Below are positions 8,353-12,197 of a stretch of DNA of 12,197 nt, piece by piece (position 1 is the stretch's first letter; every line of letters begins with the position of its first letter). The DNA is from Lunasporangiospora selenospora (taxonomy: Eukaryota; Mortierellomycota; Mortierellomycetes; Mortierellales; Mortierellaceae), in NCBI GenBank assembly GCA_015680635.1, contig JAABOA010000707.1, positions 1 to 12,197 on the forward strand, in the 5' to 3' direction. Below the pieces are notes generated by a model. The model was not told where the DNA came from and did not search any database. It saw only the letters and a program-made list of their open reading frames with translations. The position numbers and the translations under genes are program-made.

Positions 8353-9720
8353 ATGACCGACACCAAAGTTCTCGACAACCGGCGCCTTGCCCTGAAGCTC
8401 TATGGCGGCGCAGGCCTCATCATGATCAGCCAGGCCATGGCCGTGCTTTTTGAAAATGGTCAACCACTCTACCTCCTCACGCATATGATGGATGATACCT
8501 TCCAGATCTCTGTTGTCCTTTTATTGGTCTTTGCTGCTGCGATATACCTCTCCTCGGTCATACTCGAGTACCCAATCGTCTCTTCTCGATTCTTTTCTCC
8601 AAAAGCGATGGTACAGTTGGGCTACGGAGCAGTATCAGTCAGCTGGGTTCTCCTCAGCTTTATGCAGCGAGTTCGTGACGGATATCTTTTGACTGGCCAC
8701 CTCACCTGGTTGGGCCACAATATGAATTTCCACGATCGTTTCTCCCAAAATTACACCGACCCGGATCAATCATCTCTTATGCCACCACTGTTCTTGTTCT
8801 GGGCCTTGGCCTTTCTCCTCTTGAGCGCAGCCTCGGGTGTAATCATCGAAAACAGCAAAGTTTTACTGGCGAGGCTGGACCAGGAGTATCTCTTGAGCAC
8901 TGTTGCGGATGAGACGATGGAGAGTAGCGAGGTGGCACTAGAAATAGAAGAGCAAGTGCCTCCACCAAGTCCCTCCACAGCTGTGACAATTGAAAACGAC
9001 AATGCGACGCCAGTAACGATGGAGAATAGCGAGGTGGCACTAGAGATAAAAGAACAAGTGCCTCCCCTAAGTCCTGCCACGGCTGTGACAATTGAAAACG
9101 ATAATGCGACGCCAGTAACGATGGAGCAAGAGAATTCCCTGAGGGCCAGCACAACCACGACTGCTGCCACTGCCACCACCACCGACACCACCGACACCAC
9201 CAACACAACAACAACAACAGCAGCAGCAACTACTACTGTCACGGCCACTACAGACGCAACCATCGAAAGCAGCAATGTTGTATTGGAGACGATAGATCAA
9301 GTGGGCGATGTGGAAGAGAAAAGTGAGCAGCAGCCCAAGGCTTCCAAATCCAAGCTGCTGCCCCATCACAAAGAGCCCGGTTACGGCCATTCTAAGAGCT
9401 GCGCGCCCGAAAAGACTGAAAAGATGCTAACCGCCAAGGAGGAAAAGGAGGATGAGGGCAAGGACGATGACAGTAGACTTTTCACTTTGTCCAGCAGGAA
9501 TGTGACCCTGAGTACCATTGCTTTGTTCATTGGGCTGGCCCAAGTTGGAGTTCATATCCTGACGAGACAGTATTCCCCGTCAATGACCAGGCTTTTTTGG
9601 TCCGAGCCGCCTGAGTTATCCTTTGGTATTTTCGAGCTGACCCTGGATTTTTTGACTTATGGCCTTGTCATGGGCACGGTCATGATCTGGGTTGGTTCAC
9701 GTCTGATTCCTGCCAATTAA
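8353..9720 (+). CDS. Multi-pass membrane protein of an unrecognised family (paralogue A)
   Basis: 455 residues, single exon. I do not recognise the family. Hydrophobic segments lie at about 18-33, 52-71, 86-103, 143-165, 386-403 and 430-449, suggesting six membrane spans. Between spans 4 and 5 is a hydrophilic loop of about 215 residues with two 34-residue repeats, a Thr/Ala-rich stretch and a Lys/Glu-rich stretch. Paralogue B (11205-12164) matches at the start (MT..KV, then AL.LY), at FFS.K...LGYG (80-92), at LSFG, and through the C-terminus (GL.MGT.MI.V.SRLIPAN). The start at 8353 is chosen because the paralogue starts at the equivalent point and a G lies at -3; the frame is open further upstream, but only through CT-tract leader. 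No catalytic motif was seen, so function is unknown. Confidence 0.85.
   Translation: MTDTKVLDNRRLALKLYGGAGLIMISQAMAVLFENGQPLYLLTHMMDDTFQISVVLLLVFAAAIYLSSVILEYPIVSSRFFSPKAMVQLGYGAVSVSWVLLSFMQRVRDGYLLTGHLTWLGHNMNFHDRFSQNYTDPDQSSLMPPLFLFWALAFLLLSAASGVIIENSKVLLARLDQEYLLSTVADETMESSEVALEIEEQVPPPSPSTAVTIENDNATPVTMENSEVALEIKEQVPPLSPATAVTIENDNATPVTMEQENSLRASTTTTAATATTTDTTDTTNTTTTTAAATTTVTATTDATIESSNVVLETIDQVGDVEEKSEQQPKASKSKLLPHHKEPGYGHSKSCAPEKTEKMLTAKEEKEDEGKDDDSRLFTLSSRNVTLSTIALFIGLAQVGVHILTRQYSPSMTRLFWSEPPELSFGIFELTLDFLTYGLVMGTVMIWVGSRLIPAN
8917..9120 (+). repeat. Two in-frame 102-bp tandem repeats in paralogue A
   Basis: Units 8917-9018 and 9019-9120 each begin ATGGAGA and end CCAGTAACG. They encode 34 residues around M-E-[SN]-S-E-V-A-L-E-I and VTIENDNATPV. 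The next base begins a partial third unit (ATGGA). Differences are few, mostly point changes, so the duplication looks recent. Weaker relatives flank it: IENSKVLLARLDQ just before and IESSNVVLETIDQ near 9262-9300. Confidence 0.95.
9151..9260 (+). repeat. ACC/ACA-type trinucleotide tract (Thr/Ala-rich segment)
   Basis: Imperfect ACC, ACA, GCC and GCA codon runs encode a Thr/Ala-rich segment with TDTTDTTN repeats, inside the large loop of paralogue A. The tract is absent from paralogue B. It looks like slippage-driven expansion in a tolerant, disordered loop. Confidence 0.85.
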
Positions 9721-9993
9721 CATCATTCCATGTGGGAAATGCCCACCAACTCATGACCTGCCTGCTGCCTGCTTAACAATCCTCTCCACACACACACTTG
9801 TTTACCCTTCTCTCTTTTCTCCAAGTTTTGAACTCGTGCATCTTTGCATTTCCTCATTCCTCACACTGCTCCCAACCTCCCCATATCTCCGGACCATCAA
9901 CGTTTTCTCTCACTCTCACTCTCACCCCTCTATCTTCGCATCTCTGCCTTTTAATCAGTCTACGGGCTGGGGAAAAAAGGACTAGAGAGAACA
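9721..9993 (+). promoter_or_regulatory. Spacer between paralogue A and the eroded copy, with a duplicated leader
   Basis: The first part should hold the 3' end of paralogue A, but no clear AATAAA is visible. From about 9780 it becomes pyrimidine-rich. The block 9872-9915 (CCAACCTCCC, GGACCATCAA, TTTTCTCTCACTC) mirrors the leader of paralogue A at 8207-8246. No gene is seen; the open frame through here is only leader-like sequence running into the pseudogene. Confidence 0.5.
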
Positions 9994-10835
9994 ATGGCAA
10001 GCTCAAGAACCACCTTCCTGCCCTGAGGCTGTATTTTTTCGCGGGCACAGCCATGTTCTTCGTATCTGATCTTGCTCACTTACTCTAAAGCGAGCGCCTC
10101 CTTTCTCAAAGATCTTTCTGCGCACAATGGATTTCCATCCATCTCCCAATCATAGTCCTCCTTGCTATCGTGGTCATTATCAAATTCCTAGCCCACAAGT
10201 ATCTCGGCTCCTTTCAGACTCTCTCTCTCTCTCTCTCTGCAATGACACTGATCCTGTAGAGTCACATAAAACTATCTAAACGGACTATTCCCTCCAGTTC
10301 CAGATTACCCCTTGCCGACTAGGGATCATTCTGGCAAGGATATCAAGAAGAGTGGTCATGACAACTACAACAACTGAACCCAATCAAGCGGAATGTTGCC
10401 TTTGCATGTGATCAGGCTCTTGATCATTTCCTCCAAAAACTGCGCCTTCGGTGTAAGGAACTACAGCCGGAGCGTTGTGATGAACAGGATAAATTAAGAG
10501 TATGAAGATGCATGGGCCAGCGAGTTCCAGCTCGGGTCAGCCGAGTCTTCGCCACTGTTACCGCCTCGGAACAAGACGTCATTCTAGAGCGTTAACTACC
10601 TTGAGGAGCCACGGTTCGAGAAACCACAACGTCCATGAGCCTGAAAACACCTTGGCCAAGAGGAAGCATGATCACTCTTTCATCGACAGCGATAAAATCC
10701 TCAAATTGCCTTATTGAAACGGCGTTCAAGTTGTCCTGTGGTTACTTCTGCTCAAGGCGAATTTTTTTTCCGACGACTCCAGACTTCATCATTTCTGAGC
10801 ACAGCCCAAACCCTAATAGGCTAACACCTTATTTC
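9994..10835 (+). pseudogene. Eroded third copy of the membrane-protein family
   Basis: Pieces of the family appear in the right order but in changing frames. ATG at 9994 matches the start position. A frame shift follows, then PALRLYFFAGTAM (from 10017; paralogues have ALRLY/ALKLY) and a TAA at 10086-10088. Next, in the same frame, comes a span-2-like hydrophobic stretch with AHKYLGSFQ and AMTLIL, ending at TAG 10257-10259. Then LGIILARISRRVVM (about 10319-10360, another frame) resembles span 4. NHNVHEPENT...SDKILKL (about 10622-10713) resembles the loop of paralogue B, and PDF...NRLTP (to about 10829) resembles the SRLIPAN terminus with a gap. Several stops and at least three frame changes argue against introns as the explanation. 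The N-terminal matches are convincing; the last two are weaker. Confidence 0.7.
10219..10238 (+). repeat. (CT)10 microsatellite inside the pseudogene
   Basis: Ten CT dinucleotides lie between the span-2-like and span-3-like remnants. The intact paralogues lack such a run here, so it probably expanded after the copy lost function. Confidence 0.9.
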
Positions 10836-11204
10836 TGCATTCATTCACGACGCCATTCCTATCGGGTATCAATAAAAAGCCCTTTTGCAACTGACGACAA
10901 GAGACATGGGCTCTCGTTTGTTGCTGGGTGTTTTTTTTGTAGACAAGAAGTTCTCGGTACTGTAAACAGAGTAGTTTGGTTCACGTTGAGGGTGAATGGA
11001 AGCACCCACTTTTTTTTTCCCCTGGTTACACATGCTCAACGAGTAAAATCGAATGTCCGCTCGGTCACAGCAATTTCGCATTTCGACTCTTCTCTCCAAA
11101 TTTCACTCATCCTCTTTCTTTTACTCTTTCCTTCGTTTGCTCAGGTCTTTTCGTTCTTCTTTCCCCACCCCCCTCCTTCCCGTCCTCCAACTGCACAAAA
11201 ACCA
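10836..11204 (+). promoter_or_regulatory. Upstream region of paralogue B
   Basis: No separate gene is seen. AATAAA at 10871-10876 could be the old polyadenylation signal of the eroded copy or an AT-rich promoter element. A pyrimidine-rich leader runs from about 11085 to 11190, as for the other family members. The frame of paralogue B happens to stay open through the whole region, so a gene caller may extend the protein upstream; the composition does not support that. Confidence 0.45.
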
Positions 11205-12164
11205 ATGACCTACTCCAAAGTCATCGCACTCCGGCAACGTGCCCTGAGACTCTACAGCGGTAGTAGCACTCTAATGATTGGCCTGACTAGCGTCATGCTC
11301 ATCTTCCAAGGTCCACCCCTCTTTTTTATGGATTCTCGCATTGAACTAAAGGATAAACTTCTGAGACAGTCCGCCATTTTTGCGATCCACGTCATCACAT
11401 CGTACTTGTCCTCAGCCCTGGCCACTCGCCAAGTCTTCTTTTCTTCAAAAACAACCGCCATGTTGGGTTATGGGATACTCTCGGCTTGTTGGATTCCCCT
11501 CAGCATTATACAACAGACTCTGGATAACAACCCTCCTTCATCCGAGGATGATATCTTGTCGACCAACAATCCCGAACAGACTCTCGAGAAGGGTGATTAT
11601 AGCGATGACAAGCAGATTCAGCTTGGTAACATCTCAACTTTACGAGTGGTCTGGCTCTTGACCCTGTTGTTGATAAGCATTGCGATGGGTATAATCACTG
11701 CGATAAGCACTGCCGTGTGGAAGATGACCTGTCAAGAGTACGAAACTGCAAAGGCAAATGAAGAGGATATCGAGCGTGTTGATTCAGCAGTCTCTTTGCC
11801 ACCTCAGCCCAAGGGGTTATCCCAAAGAGCCAACCATAATGAAGAGCCCATTCACGAGACCCACAAAAGTGAAAAGTCTGAAATGTCCAAACAAGGCGAT
11901 CGACCCACAGCCAACAGCGACATACTTCTTGCATTGTCTCGCAAGAACGCGGCTCTGAGTGCAGTAAGCTTGATGGTTGGTCTGATCAATTTCTGGTCCC
12001 TGTTCTGGTCAAGGAGCAGTTCCTCGACAATGATCACCCGACTTTGTTCCTTGTCGGGATTGTCCTTCGGTACTCTCGTATTTGCTCCAGATTTCTTGGA
12101 AAGCGGGCTCATCATGGGCACAATCATGATATTGGTCACTTCGCGGCTGATTCCTGCCAATTGA
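11205..12164 (+). CDS. Multi-pass membrane protein of an unrecognised family (paralogue B)
   Basis: 319 residues, single exon, complete in the window. Predicted membrane segments lie at about 18-34, 57-73, 85-102, 148-168, 248-268 and 299-313. There is an acidic loop (about 104-146) and a hydrophilic loop (about 170-245). It shares ALRLY near the N-terminus, FFSSK...LGYG (78-90), LSFG, DFL, GLIMGTIMI and the identical terminal SRLIPAN with paralogue A, so the two come from a tandem duplication. It is shorter because it lacks the repeats and Thr-rich tract of A. The start at 11205 is chosen by alignment with the start of A (MT..KV). The frame is open to 10635, but the upstream part is pyrimidine-rich leader and pseudogene. 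Function is unknown. Confidence 0.82.
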   Translation: MTYSKVIALRQRALRLYSGSSTLMIGLTSVMLIFQGPPLFFMDSRIELKDKLLRQSAIFAIHVITSYLSSALATRQVFFSSKTTAMLGYGILSACWIPLSIIQQTLDNNPPSSEDDILSTNNPEQTLEKGDYSDDKQIQLGNISTLRVVWLLTLLLISIAMGIITAISTAVWKMTCQEYETAKANEEDIERVDSAVSLPPQPKGLSQRANHNEEPIHETHKSEKSEMSKQGDRPTANSDILLALSRKNAALSAVSLMVGLINFWSLFWSRSSSSTMITRLCSLSGLSFGTLVFAPDFLESGLIMGTIMILVTSRLIPAN

Positions 12165-12197
12165 ACAAAGGGCAAAGTCCCCTCGTCATTCCATGCA

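Noticed and set aside
8917-9120. CRISPR-like array or mobile element repeat
   Set aside because: The repeats are directly adjacent, in frame, without spacers or inverted ends: a coding tandem duplication.
8766-9275. Antisense open frame of 169 codons, valine/serine-rich
   Set aside because: It mirrors the ACC/ACA repeats and the 102-bp units of paralogue A; pure low-complexity translation.
10635-11204. N-terminal extension of paralogue B by 190 residues
   Set aside because: It consists of leader-like and pseudogene sequence with no similarity to paralogue A upstream of its Met; kept only as a low-interest finding.

Overview
The window looks like nuclear DNA of a filamentous fungus. Short spliceosomal introns (86-167 bp) interrupt a long, Ser/Thr-rich gene, intergenic regions are pyrimidine-rich with (CT)n runs, and there are no bacterial signals. 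The style fits early-diverging fungi such as Mortierellomycotina, but that placement is an inference. All genes I can support are on the + strand. No tRNA, rRNA, transposon or CRISPR array was recognised.

Left part (about 226-7522): one six-exon gene. Joining 226-1318, 1432-1533, 1701-1872, 1979-2224, 2378-3172 and 3259-7522 gives exactly 2224 codons (2223 residues plus stop). The spliced product matches, block by block, the N-terminal half of VARP/ANKRD27 (related to yeast Vrl1), including a VPS9 domain, the Rab5-family guanine nucleotide exchange module. Instead of ankyrin repeats, the VPS9 domain is followed by about 1400 residues of low-complexity, apparently disordered sequence. Intron 2 has a GC donor overlapping a GT donor that would break the frame. 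The VPS9 domain keeps its Asp/Pro pair but has Phe and Val where active family members have Tyr and Thr.

Middle (7523-8352): 3' end with a polyadenylation-type signal, a long spacer, a (CT)19 microsatellite, and a pyrimidine-rich leader for the next gene.

Right part (8353-12164): a tandem cluster of an unrecognised membrane-protein family. Two intact single-exon genes (455 and 319 residues) share about six membrane segments and an identical C-terminus, SRLIPAN. Between them lies an eroded third copy (about 9994-10835) with stops and frameshifts. Its upstream leader resembles that of the first gene. The first gene also carries a 102-bp in-frame tandem duplication in its long hydrophilic loop.

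The VPS9 gene and the membrane cluster are neighbours without evidence of a shared function. The former should act on endosomal Rab GTPases; the latter's role is unknown.
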